From: WVWW01 sp041568335
GTDB taxonomy: Bacteria; Acidobacteriota; Polarisedimenticolia; Polarisedimenticolales; Polarisedimenticolaceae
Length of the DNA: 13,670 nucleotides
Direction of reading: 5' to 3'
Assembly: GCA_041568335.1 (NCBI GenBank)
Contig: JBFFZZ010000054.1
Location: 1 to 13,670 of the forward strand
Of this stretch, positions 7,501-13,670 are shown piece by piece. Positions within the stretch are counted from its first letter, which is position 1; each line of letters starts with the position of its first letter. The translations under genes and the position numbers were made by a program. The notes under the pieces were generated by a model that was given only the letters and a program-made list of their open reading frames with translations, was not told the origin of the DNA and did not search any database.

Positions 7501-8605
7501 ATTCGATGGTCTCGACGGCGGCCCATCCGTCACCCCGATCGGCCAGGAAGCGCCCGATCCACTCCGCCACCAGCTCGGGCCGGTCCGCCTGCAAGGAGTG
7601 TTTTCCCTGTTCTACGACGCGAAGCCGGGCATCGGGTAGCTCGGCCTGCAGCTTGTAGCCCATCGATAAAGGCAGGGTCTCGTCGCGTTTGCCCCACAGC
7701 ACCAGGACGGGGACATCGACGTTGGCGTAGTCCTCGACCAGGGCATCGATCGCGTCCCAGTCGGGCCGGCGGGTCCATTCGTCGAACGGGACGGCCTGTC
7801 GGATGATCGCCTGCGTCGCGAGGCGGGCCTGTTTGCCGTCGAAGGCGTTCAACAGACGGTCGACGTCGAGCTTGAACACCAAGTCGGGATTCTCCGCGGA
7901 GTAGACGAGCTCGTGTGCGACACGCTCCTTGAAGATCCGCGTCCCTCTCGCGATGCCGAGCTTGAAGCTGCCCATCCGGCTCATCTGGTCGAGCGTCTCG
8001 TTCGAGCGGTGGACGGCAAACCCCAACGACGCGATCAGCATGGCGCTGTCCACCCGTTCGAAGATCCGCGGGTAGGCCTCGCGAAGCTCCGGCGATCCCA
8101 GGACACGGAGCACGACGGCCCCGCCGAGGGAATGACCGACGAAGAAGATCCGCTCGGGCCAGCCCGCTTCCTCGTTGCGTTGCCGCAGCGCTTCGAGGAT
8201 CTGCCGCGCGGAACCGGTGGGGGAGTAGGCCGCTTCACCGACTTTTCTCGGGTCGGGCCGGTCCGACTCCCCGCAGCCGAGCTGGTCGGGGATCCACAGC
8301 CGGTGGGTCCCGCCGAGATGACCCGACACGAATTGCCACGTCGTCCGATCGGAGACGAGGCCGTGGATCAGGACCACCAGCGTGTCCGGCGGTCCGTCAC
8401 CCGTTTCCTCGGCGACGATCGAGTAGGGGACGCCGTCGATCTCTCCCACCGGGAGCGTCCACACGCGAACACGCCGGGCCTCGGCGGCGTCGGCGAGCCG
8501 CTTGAACTCGGGGACATGATCCAGCGTCGGCAAACGCTTGTAGGTCGGGGCGCAGGCTACGAGAACGACCCACACGACCGGCAGGAGGAGGGTGAGCCGC
8601 TTCAC
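7499..8605 (-). CDS. Lipoprotein alpha/beta hydrolase
   Basis: This is a 368-residue protein. The start is a GTG whose last two bases overlap the TGA of the DUF72 gene (GTGA), with GAGG upstream. The longer open frame upstream (to 8689) runs inside the DUF72 gene and is not needed. From this GTG the N-terminus is a clean lipoprotein signal: KR, a hydrophobic core and lipobox LVAC with Cys18. The hydrolase fold follows: oxyanion region LIHGLVSD (about 79-86), nucleophile elbow GHSLGG with Ser159, acid Asp308 in LWGKRDETLP, and His336 in EQGKHSLQADRPELV, all in the canonical order. A helical cap lies between about residues 190 and 285. It is probably a membrane-anchored esterase or related hydrolase; the substrate is unknown. 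It is translationally coupled to the DUF72 gene. Confidence 0.85.
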   Translation of the reverse strand: MKRLTLLLPVVWVVLVACAPTYKRLPTLDHVPEFKRLADAAEARRVRVWTLPVGEIDGVPYSIVAEETGDGPPDTLVVLIHGLVSDRTTWQFVSGHLGGTHRLWIPDQLGCGESDRPDPRKVGEAAYSPTGSARQILEALRQRNEEAGWPERIFFVGHSLGGAVVLRVLGSPELREAYPRIFERVDSAMLIASLGFAVHRSNETLDQMSRMGSFKLGIARGTRIFKERVAHELVYSAENPDLVFKLDVDRLLNAFDGKQARLATQAIIRQAVPFDEWTRRPDWDAIDALVEDYANVDVPVLVLWGKRDETLPLSMGYKLQAELPDARLRVVEQGKHSLQADRPELVAEWIGRFLADRGDGWAAVETIE

Positions 8606-9297
8606 CCCAGAACCTCGCGAAAGCGCTTGGCCATTCTCGGCGCCGCGCCTGAGTCCTCGTGTTTGAAAAAGACGAACAGCTCGTCCCATCCGGCCTGTTT
8701 CAGCTTTTCCGCCCAGGCCGACATCTCGTCGTCCGTATAGGCGTCCTGACGGAAACGGACGTAGCCGTAAGGCGCGGTACGCACGACCGGCGGTTCGGCC
8801 ACCTTTTGATCGGAGACGACGAGCGCCAGACCGCGCTCCGAGAGGAACGCATACGTCTCCTCATCGAACCAGCTCGCGTTGCGGAATTCCAGCGCGCAGC
8901 GAAACCCCTTTGGGATCCCCGAAGTGAGCTCTCCCAGCACCTCGAAGTCCTTCTTCAGCCACGGGGGGAACTGGAACAGCGCCGGTCCGAGACGTGTCCC
9001 CAGTTTTGCCGCGTTGCTCGCGAAGATCCCGAGCGGCTCGGCCACGCCCTCGAGACCCTTCTTGTGACTGATGCGCCGTGGTGCCTTCAGCACGAACGAA
9101 AAGTCCTCTGGGACTTTCGCGGCCCAGCCCTCCAGTAGCTCGACGCGGGGCATTCGATGGAAGGTGTTGTTGATCTCGACGGTATCGAAATGCTCCCCGT
9201 AGTACGTGAGCATCGCCTCGTTCCTGATCTTCTCGGGGTAGAATACGCCCTTCCACTCCTTGTAGGAAAAGCCGCTGGTGCCGGTGCGTACCCGCAT
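8602..9297 (-). CDS. DUF72 domain protein (YecE-like)
   Basis: This is a 231-residue protein, slightly shorter than many family members (about 240-300). It has the DUF72 landmarks in order: TGTSGFSYKEWKG at the start, FDTVEINNTFHR, FSFVLKAPRRISH, LGPALFQFPPWLK, CALEFRNASWF, YVRFRQD and DELFVFFKHED. The family has a TIM-barrel fold and no established biochemical role. The ATG at 9297 has no Shine-Dalgarno sequence, and a TAGGCT box stands 6 bases upstream, so the mRNA may be leaderless. It overlaps the downstream lipoprotein hydrolase by 4 bases, and the two form an operon. It diverges from the VanZ-like gene with only about 42 bases between start codons. Confidence 0.9.
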   Translation of the reverse strand: MRVRTGTSGFSYKEWKGVFYPEKIRNEAMLTYYGEHFDTVEINNTFHRMPRVELLEGWAAKVPEDFSFVLKAPRRISHKKGLEGVAEPLGIFASNAAKLGTRLGPALFQFPPWLKKDFEVLGELTSGIPKGFRCALEFRNASWFDEETYAFLSERGLALVVSDQKVAEPPVVRTAPYGYVRFRQDAYTDDEMSAWAEKLKQAGWDELFVFFKHEDSGAAPRMAKRFREVLG

Positions 9298-9303
9298 CCT
9301 GCA

Positions 9304-9331
9304 AGCCTAGCAGGGGCGCGGACGGGAGCAA
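9304..9331 (-). promoter_or_regulatory. Candidate promoter of the DUF72-hydrolase operon
   Basis: On the minus strand, TTGCTC (9331-9326), a 16-base spacer and TAGGCT (9309-9304) are followed after 6 bases by the ATG of the DUF72 gene. The -35 match is weak. The spacing of the -10 box implies a transcript starting at or near the start codon. Confidence 0.4.
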
Positions 9332-9339
9332 CCCGGGTT

Positions 9340-10329
9340 TTGGAACGGCAACGTTGGACCACGATCGGGCTCGTCGCGGGGCTCGTGCTGGCGATCGTCC
9401 CGCTGGTCTTCTTTTGGAGCCCGTGGCGGACCCTGCTCGCGCGCACGATCAACAACCTCGGACACATCCCGCTGTTCGCGCTCATCACGAGCTTGCTGAT
9501 CGTCCTGGCCCGGCGCTGGCTCGGATCGCGGCTGAGCGCCGCATTCCAGTACGCCGGGGTCTTCGGGTTGGCCCTGTTCCTGAGCTTCCTGACCGAGCTC
9601 ATCCAGATGCTGGGGCCGCGCGACGCCGATTTTTCGGATCTGGCTCTCAACGGTGTGGGCGCGGCACTCGCCGTCCTCTGGTGGGTCACGTTCGATCGGC
9701 GTTTCGACGGGACTTCCGTGCGTCGCCGGTCCGGCCGGGTCGTTCTCCGGATCGTCGCGATCGTCGTTTTTCTGGCGTTCCTTTCGCCGTTGATCCGGGT
9801 GTGGGAGGCGTACCGCGAAAGGGAAGATCGGCTGCCGATCCTGTACTCGTACGACAGCCCGTCTCAACAGCGCTTCATGAGCTCCCTCCTGGCCGTCTTC
9901 GAACCCGTCGCGCCCCCGGCCGCGTGGGATGCCGACCCGCCGGACCCGGTCCTGCACCTGCGCTACAGCCGCTACGAGGGCGGAGTTTTGATCCTCAACG
10001 AACCCTACGGCGATTGGCGCGACTACTCGGCGTTGGTCGTCGACGTGTTTCATCCCGGGACCGACAAGATCGAGATCGGGATCGGGGTCGACGATTCGCT
10101 TCGCCCGCGGCGCTATCGTCACCGGTTCAACGCGCGTATCTGGCTCGAGCCGGGGCTCAACCGGCTGCGCTTCCCGATCGAGGAAATCGCCGCCGGCCCC
10201 GTCGAACGCGAGCTGAACGTCGCCCGGATCAAACGCATCGTCGTCTTTGCGGTGCACCCCGTGGGCGGGTTCGAGCTCTACCTCGGCCCGATCCGGCTGG
10301 AGGCTACTCCTTCGACGTCGCCAGGCTGA
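9340..10329 (+). CDS. VanZ-like membrane protein fused to a C-terminal beta-sandwich domain
   Basis: About 329 residues. No ATG lies in frame near the beginning. The frame opens far upstream inside the divergent DUF72 gene, so I place the start at the TTG at 9340, which has GGAG eleven bases upstream and keeps all of helix 1. Residues 8-115 resemble VanZ-like proteins: His42 in NNLGHIPLFALI, then LTELIQ (Glu86, Gln89), Arg94 and DFSDLALNGVGAAL (Asp100, Asn104). A further membrane helix lies at about 130-150. The last 170 residues form a soluble domain with strands such as YSALVVDVFHPG, ARIWLEPGLNRLRFPI and FELYLGPIRLE, which looks like a carbohydrate-binding-type jelly roll. VanZ homologues have been linked to glycopeptide (teicoplanin) resistance and envelope lipids, but the function of such fusions is unknown. 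The 3' end overlaps the convergent symporter gene by 26 bases. Confidence 0.7.
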   Translation: MERQRWTTIGLVAGLVLAIVPLVFFWSPWRTLLARTINNLGHIPLFALITSLLIVLARRWLGSRLSAAFQYAGVFGLALFLSFLTELIQMLGPRDADFSDLALNGVGAALAVLWWVTFDRRFDGTSVRRRSGRVVLRIVAIVVFLAFLSPLIRVWEAYREREDRLPILYSYDSPSQQRFMSSLLAVFEPVAPPAAWDADPPDPVLHLRYSRYEGGVLILNEPYGDWRDYSALVVDVFHPGTDKIEIGIGVDDSLRPRRYRHRFNARIWLEPGLNRLRFPIEEIAAGPVERELNVARIKRIVVFAVHPVGGFELYLGPIRLEATPSTSPG

Positions 10330-11758
10330 CGCCGACCACCAGCGTCGCGCTGATCAGGACGCAGGCCGCCTTGATGTCCAGCACCTCGCCCAGCGCGGGG
10401 ATCTGTTTCCACGCGATCGTGGAGACCATGCCACCGAACATCCCGGCGAGCGCGCCGTGCCAGGTGGTCCGCTTCCACCACAGGGCGCACAGCAGCGCCG
10501 GGCCGAAGGAGGCCCCGAGCCCGGTCCAGGCGTACGAGACCATGCCGTCGATGATCGACGTGGTTCCGGGGTTGTTCAATGCGCTCCAGGCGAGAACGAA
10601 GGCGATCCCTGCGATCAGCACGGTGCAGACGCGTGAGATCAACACCAGGCTCTCCGGTCGCGCCGCGGGCCGGAACAATCGCACGTAGATGTCCTCGACC
10701 AGCGTCGACGAAGCGACGAGCAGCTGGCTATCCGCGGTCGACATCATCGCCGCCGTCGCTCCCGCGATCATGATCCCCGCGATCCACCCGGGCAGCAGCG
10801 TCACGGCGAGCTGCGGCATGACCATCTCCGGGTCGGCCAGGTTGGGGCCGAGGACGGCGAGGCCGACGATCCCGATCATCGGCGCGCCCCAGTAGGAGAT
10901 CAGCGTCCACCCCATCGCGACCATCCCGCCGCGGCGCAGGTCCGACGTCTTGCGGATCGCCATGTAGCGTGCGAGCAGATGCGGCTGCCCGAGATAGCCG
11001 AAGCCCCAGCTCAGCCCGCCGACGACGACGCCGAAGAAGAACGCGGAGCCGGTGGTGCCCGCCGTCACGGACATGAAGTCCGGGCCGCGCTCGGCGACCC
11101 TCTCGACCAGACCCGAGAATCCGCCAATGGTGAACAACCCGACGATCGGGAGCACGACGGCGACCGACGTCATCAGCAGACCCTGGATGAAGTCGGTCCA
11201 GGCGACGGCAAGAAAGCCGCCCATGATCGTGTAGGCCACGACGATCACGAGGCCGATGACGAGGCAGATCAACTGTCCGCTGCCCTCCGGCAGCCCCAGG
11301 ATCGACTGGAAGATCTTCGACGCGCCGACGAGCTGCGCGGCGACGTAGGCGGTGTAGAAGAACAGGATCACCACCATCGAGACGATCCGCAGCAACCGTG
11401 TCTTGTCCTTGAAACGCAGCTCGAAGTAGTCGGGCAACGTCAACGCGCCGAGCCGGGCGGTCTCCCGCCGCAGCGGCATCGCGATGAAGGTCCACGAAGC
11501 GAGGATCCCGGCGGCGATCCCGATCACGTCCCAGTATTCGCGAAAGCCCGCGCCGTACGCCGCGGCCGGCAGCCCGAGCAGGAACCAGGCCGATTCACCG
11601 GAGGCGCGCTCCGAGATCGCCGCGACCCACGGGCCCAGCCGCCGGCCGGCGAGCACGTAGTCGTCGAGGGTGCGCATGTAGCGCGACGAGATGATGCCGA
11701 TGACGACCATCACCACGAGGTAGGCGATCAGCCCGACGAAGACCGAGTTACCGGCCAT
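10304..11758 (-). CDS. Sodium:solute symporter (SSS family, PutP-like)
   Basis: This is a 484-residue protein of the expected length for PutP-type transporters, with about 13 hydrophobic segments. It has the family hallmarks VLAGRRLGPW (residues 36-44), SERASGESAW (49-58), LGALTLPDYFELRF (103-116) and the helix-8 signature AAMMSTADSQLLV, where Ser340 and Thr341 correspond to the Na+ ligands of E. coli PutP. The PutP residue Asp55 aligns with Gly54, next to Glu55, so the sodium site is modified. Substrates of this subgroup may be proline or another amino or organic acid and cannot be fixed from sequence. The ATG overlaps the stop of a 33-residue membrane protein gene (TGATG), so translation is coupled. 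The 3' end overlaps the convergent VanZ-like gene. Confidence 0.88.
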   Translation of the reverse strand: MAGNSVFVGLIAYLVVMVVIGIISSRYMRTLDDYVLAGRRLGPWVAAISERASGESAWFLLGLPAAAYGAGFREYWDVIGIAAGILASWTFIAMPLRRETARLGALTLPDYFELRFKDKTRLLRIVSMVVILFFYTAYVAAQLVGASKIFQSILGLPEGSGQLICLVIGLVIVVAYTIMGGFLAVAWTDFIQGLLMTSVAVVLPIVGLFTIGGFSGLVERVAERGPDFMSVTAGTTGSAFFFGVVVGGLSWGFGYLGQPHLLARYMAIRKTSDLRRGGMVAMGWTLISYWGAPMIGIVGLAVLGPNLADPEMVMPQLAVTLLPGWIAGIMIAGATAAMMSTADSQLLVASSTLVEDIYVRLFRPAARPESLVLISRVCTVLIAGIAFVLAWSALNNPGTTSIIDGMVSYAWTGLGASFGPALLCALWWKRTTWHGALAGMFGGMVSTIAWKQIPALGEVLDIKAACVLISATLVVGVSLATSKE

Positions 11759-11859
11759 CAGTCGTCCCCCCGGTCCCGGTTGAAGCGGTAGGCCGCCAGC
11801 GTGAGCCCCAGAAGCACGAACCAGGAGCCGATGACCACGATTCCGGTGAGGGTCGACAT
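11758..11859 (-). CDS. Small single-span membrane protein, likely symporter accessory subunit
   Basis: This open frame encodes 33 residues: it begins MSTLTG, has one hydrophobic helix (about residues 6-24, VVIGSWFVLLGLTLAAY) and ends in a charged tail RFNRDRGDD. Its TGA shares one base with the ATG of the symporter gene (TGATG). A perfect TATAAT stands 7 bases before its own ATG, after a strong terminator, so it is the first gene of the symporter transcript. Small one-helix partners encoded directly before sodium symporters are known in other bacteria (MetS with MetP, and families annotated as symporter small accessory protein or transporter small subunit). I do not recognise this exact sequence as one of those. 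The function is inferred from position, topology and coupling. Confidence 0.65.
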   Translation of the reverse strand: MSTLTGIVVIGSWFVLLGLTLAAYRFNRDRGDD

Positions 11860-11866
11860 GGCGGCG

Positions 11867-11872
11867 ATTATA
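11867..11872 (-). promoter_or_regulatory. -10 box TATAAT of the small protein-symporter operon
   Basis: A consensus TATAAT on the minus strand lies 7 bases before the ATG at 11859. No clear -35 box is seen at 16-18 bases; the region there is the T-tract of the upstream terminator (CTTTTC). The spacing and the lack of a Shine-Dalgarno sequence imply a leaderless message. Confidence 0.55.
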
Positions 11873-11880
11873 AGCGCCGG

Positions 11881-11928
11881 TTCATAAAAGAAAAGGCCTG
11901 CCGGCGGCGGAGGTTGCCGGCAGGCCTT
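11881..11928 (-). terminator. Strong rho-independent terminator of the PAS-GGDEF-PilZ gene
   Basis: A perfect 13-bp stem (AAGGCCTGCCGGC, 11893-11905, with its complement at 11916-11928) and a 10-base loop are followed on the minus strand by the T-rich tract TTCTTTTAT. It stands 28 bases after the stop codon of the gene at 11957-13189. Confidence 0.85.
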
Positions 11929-11956
11929 CCCTGCTTCGTCTACCCAATCTTGGTTG

Positions 11957-13189
11957 TCAGGGGATGCTCAACGGCGGCTCTTCCGGCCGCAGCGTCTCGT
12001 CTTCGTGCCGGTGGACCCAGGAGTCGATCGCGCGTCGATCGCTACGGCCGCCGAAGCGCTCGAACTCGACCCCCATCCCGGGAACCCGCAGGTTGTGGCT
12101 GGTGGTGAACTCCGGCGGGACCGTCCGCACGACCCGGCCGATGACGTGAACCTTGCCCTCGCGGCCGGGGAGCGGGAACGCCAGCGCGCAACGCATGCCG
12201 ATGTCGATCGGCGAGGCGGTTTGGACGAACAGACCCGACGGGGAGAGGTCGCGGGTGTAGCCGACCAGCAGGGACTCCGCGCCGTCGAAGAACACGGGAA
12301 CCTCGAGCGGCACGCGGGGGCGGCGCAGGTAGCACCAGACACGGTTGCGTCCCATCGAACGGGCTTCGTCCAGCGCGTCGCGTGCGCGGTCGAGCAAATA
12401 GTCCGCGCTCTCCGCGTCGGCGGGGAACGAGGCGGCGCCCAGGCTCAGCGTGATCCGCCGGTCGTTTCCGGGACCGTCTTCGAAGAAGCGATAACTCTCC
12501 ACGGTCGACCGGATCGTCGCGGCCAGTTGGCGTGCGTTGCCGCGGCCGGCGTTGGAGAGCAGGATCGCGAAGTCGTCGTCGTGCAGCCGGCAGAGGTGCG
12601 TCTCGTCGGGCACCGTGACCCGCAGGATGTCGGCGATCTTGCGCAGGACTTCGTCGCCGGCCTCGCGGCCGAGACCGTCGTTGACCTGACGCAGGTGATC
12701 CACATCCGCGAGGATGATCGCCAGCGGCTGGGCCGTCTCCGCCGCGCTGTCCAGCTCGGCGGCCAGGTTTTCATAAAGGATATCGGCGTGCGGAAGACCG
12801 GTGAGGGAATCGACCCGCTCGAGCCCGTCGCGCAGCACGTGGCCCGCGGAGCGCGACAGCACGCGACGCGCGATCACCAGGACCCGGTCACCGGGCGCCT
12901 CGAGACGCTCGATGCTCGCCTCGATCTCGATCTGGCGGCCGTCCGCGCAGTTCAGCGTGAGCGCGGTGCCCCCGGTGATGGTCGGCTCGATGACCCTGCC
13001 GCGATAGAGGGCGATTCGCGACGCGCGGTTGTTGTTCGGACCGCAGTGATCCTTGTCGCGGCCGACGATCTCACAGGCCGGCCAGCCGGTGAGCTGCTCC
13101 ATCGCCTGGTCGAAGGCCAGGACGGTTCCGTGCAGGTCGACAATGAATGCACCGAGCTCGGTCGAGCGGGTGCGGCTCAGGGTGGTCAT
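11957..13189 (-). CDS. PAS-GGDEF-PilZ protein with degenerate GGDEF motif
   Basis: This 410-residue cytoplasmic protein starts at an ATG with a strong ribosome site (GAGGAGGA, 7 bases upstream). Residues 10-110 form a PAS domain (AFIVDLHGTVLAFDQAMEQLTGW). Residues 125-285 form a diguanylate-cyclase-like domain: DSLTGLPH, then ADVDHLRQVNDGLGREAGDEVL with metal-site Asp162, but the signature GGDEF is HDDDF (203-207). The c-di-GMP inhibitory RxxD site is PDET. Residues 289-375 are a PilZ domain with DLSPSGLFV (314-322). Its N-terminal arginine motif is LRRPR, so the usual RxxxR spacing is not kept. Loss of both glycines predicts little or no cyclase activity, so the protein is more likely a sensor or effector that responds through PAS and perhaps PilZ. 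It is the last gene before a strong terminator and has its own predicted promoter. Confidence 0.85.
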   Translation of the reverse strand: MTTLSRTRSTELGAFIVDLHGTVLAFDQAMEQLTGWPACEIVGRDKDHCGPNNNRASRIALYRGRVIEPTITGGTALTLNCADGRQIEIEASIERLEAPGDRVLVIARRVLSRSAGHVLRDGLERVDSLTGLPHADILYENLAAELDSAAETAQPLAIILADVDHLRQVNDGLGREAGDEVLRKIADILRVTVPDETHLCRLHDDDFAILLSNAGRGNARQLAATIRSTVESYRFFEDGPGNDRRITLSLGAASFPADAESADYLLDRARDALDEARSMGRNRVWCYLRRPRVPLEVPVFFDGAESLLVGYTRDLSPSGLFVQTASPIDIGMRCALAFPLPGREGKVHVIGRVVRTVPPEFTTSHNLRVPGMGVEFERFGGRSDRRAIDSWVHRHEDETLRPEEPPLSIP

Positions 13190-13210
13190 CGGCAGGTCCT
13201 CCTCTCTCCA

Positions 13211-13232
13211 AGGCGGAATCTAGGTTCCGCCT
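13211..13232. repeat. 22-bp inverted repeat spanning the -10 box of the PAS-GGDEF-PilZ gene
   Basis: The arms AGGCGGAA and TTCCGCCT form a perfect 8-bp inverted repeat with a 6-base centre. On the minus strand the centre and right arm hold the proposed -10 box TAGATT. It could be an operator for a dimeric repressor. It could also fold in RNA reading out of the upstream peptidase gene, but no T-tract follows, so it is not a standard terminator. Confidence 0.45.
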
Positions 13233-13245
13233 CGGAGGGAGGCAA
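13217..13245 (-). promoter_or_regulatory. Sigma-70-like promoter of the PAS-GGDEF-PilZ gene
   Basis: On the minus strand, TTGCCT (13245-13240), a 17-base spacer and TAGATT (13222-13217) form a good promoter. Transcription would start about 20 bases before the ATG, leaving room for the GAGGAGGA ribosome site. Both boxes nearly repeat those before the glycosyltransferase gene. Confidence 0.55.
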
Positions 13246-13260
13246 CCTGCCGAAGGGCCT

Positions 13261-13670
13261 TTATTTCTTGGCTTTATCGCGGTACGGCGCCGGCAGATCC
13301 ATGACCAGGTTCTCGGCCAGGAAGGCCATCTGATCGGCGGCCTCTTCGATCCTCAACGCCGTCGGCTTCCCGCCGCCGTGACCGGCCCGGGTTTCGATTC
13401 GGATCATCACCGGCTCGTCCCCCTTGTGCGCCTTCTGCAACGCCGCGGCGAACTTGAAGCTGTGCCCCGGCACCACGCGATCGTCGGTATCGGCGGTCGT
13501 GACCAGGGTCGCGGGATAGCGGACGCCAGGTTCGAGGTTGTGGTACGGCGAGTAGGCGTAGAGCGCCTCGAACTCTTCCGGGTCGTCGGCGCTGCCGTAG
13601 TCGTCGACCCAGTACCGTCCCGCCGTGAACTTGTGAAACCGCAGCATGTCCATCACACCGACGGCGGGCA
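13261..13670 (-). CDS. Prolyl oligopeptidase family serine peptidase (S9A), C-terminal part
   Basis: The frame is open to the right edge, so only the last 136 or so residues are visible and the apparent GTG start at 13656 is an internal valine (VGVMDMLRFHKFT). VMDMLRFHKFT, then RYWVDDYGSADDPEEF and LYAYSPYHN, are hallmarks of the catalytic domain of prolyl oligopeptidase. Two triad residues are present: the aspartate in TADTDDRVVPGHSFKFAAAL and the histidine in RAGHGGGKPT. The serine nucleophile and the beta-propeller lie outside the window. Family enzymes cut short peptides after proline, and bacterial forms are often periplasmic. The tail APYRDKAKK ends 71 bases before the start of the next gene in the same direction, which has its own promoter. 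Confidence 0.92.
   Translation of the reverse strand, partial: PAVGVMDMLRFHKFTAGRYWVDDYGSADDPEEFEALYAYSPYHNLEPGVRYPATLVTTADTDDRVVPGHSFKFAAALQKAHKGDEPVMIRIETRAGHGGGKPTALRIEEAADQMAFLAENLVMDLPAPYRDKAKK

Noticed and set aside
6042..7526. 494-codon minus-strand frame across the intradiol and VOC genes
   Set aside because: It crosses two real genes and a promoter region and shows no recognisable domain, while the + strand genes have conserved metal ligands.
8606..8689. N-terminal extension of the lipoprotein hydrolase to 8689
   Set aside because: The extension lies within the DUF72 gene and would bury the lipoprotein signal; the GTG at 8605 with the GTGA overlap explains the N-terminus.
9157..9339. 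Upstream extension of the VanZ-like gene
   Set aside because: It is antisense to the conserved start of the DUF72 gene and has no membrane or domain features.
11954..13333. 459-codon + strand frame opposite the PAS-GGDEF-PilZ gene
   Set aside because: No domain is seen; the minus strand has clear PAS, GGDEF-like and PilZ domains, a ribosome site, a promoter and a terminator.
1..13670. Defence system, biosynthetic cluster or mobile island
   Set aside because: No nuclease, toxin, reverse transcriptase, integrase, transposase, NRPS/PKS or phage gene is recognisable, and base composition looks even across the window.

Overview
The window is gene-dense, high-GC bacterial chromosome. It holds twelve protein genes, two of them cut by the window edges, with almost no free space between them. 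The largest gap without a gene is about 145 bases. I see no tRNA, rRNA, CRISPR array, insertion sequence or phage gene. The family mix (YfbK-type VWA protein, GT-C glycosyltransferase, exported VOC and intradiol-type proteins, carboxypeptidase-regulatory beta-sandwich protein, prolyl oligopeptidase, PAS-GGDEF-PilZ protein) would suit an Acidobacteriota or deltaproteobacterial (Myxococcota-like) lineage. That is inference from gene content only, and a 16S or marker gene would be needed to place it.

Left part (1-3884, + strand). The C-terminal part of a VWA/DUF3520 protein ends at a rho-independent terminator. A GT-C membrane glycosyltransferase and an MFS transporter follow, apparently with their own promoters. 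The glycosyltransferase promoter is nested in the terminator. The MFS gene meets a convergent 832-residue secreted beta-sandwich protein (3881-6379, -) so closely that their stop codons share the palindrome CTAG.

Middle (6380-9339). A 145-bp divergent control region with repeated ATCGTAA units separates the 832-residue protein from a two-gene unit of exported enzymes. These are an intradiol-dioxygenase-like protein that keeps all four iron ligands, and a Tat-type VOC protein with a 2-His-1-Glu metal triad. Convergent to them is a two-gene operon: a DUF72 protein translationally coupled (GTGA) to a lipoprotein alpha/beta hydrolase.

Right part (9340-13670). A VanZ-like membrane protein fused to a C-terminal beta-sandwich overlaps, tail to tail, a PutP-like sodium:solute symporter. 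The symporter is preceded by a 33-residue single-span membrane protein whose stop overlaps the symporter start (TGATG). This resembles known small subunits of Na+ symporters. Upstream lie a strong terminator, a PAS-GGDEF-PilZ protein with a degenerate active site (HDDDF), and the C-terminal part of a prolyl oligopeptidase.

Several operon-leading genes have a TATAAT/TAGNNT-like box 6-10 bases before the start codon and no Shine-Dalgarno sequence, which suggests leaderless transcripts. Internal genes, and two of the leading genes, have normal ribosome sites. I found no complete new multi-gene system. The best leads are the small symporter partner, the exported intradiol/VOC pair and the degenerate c-di-GMP protein.
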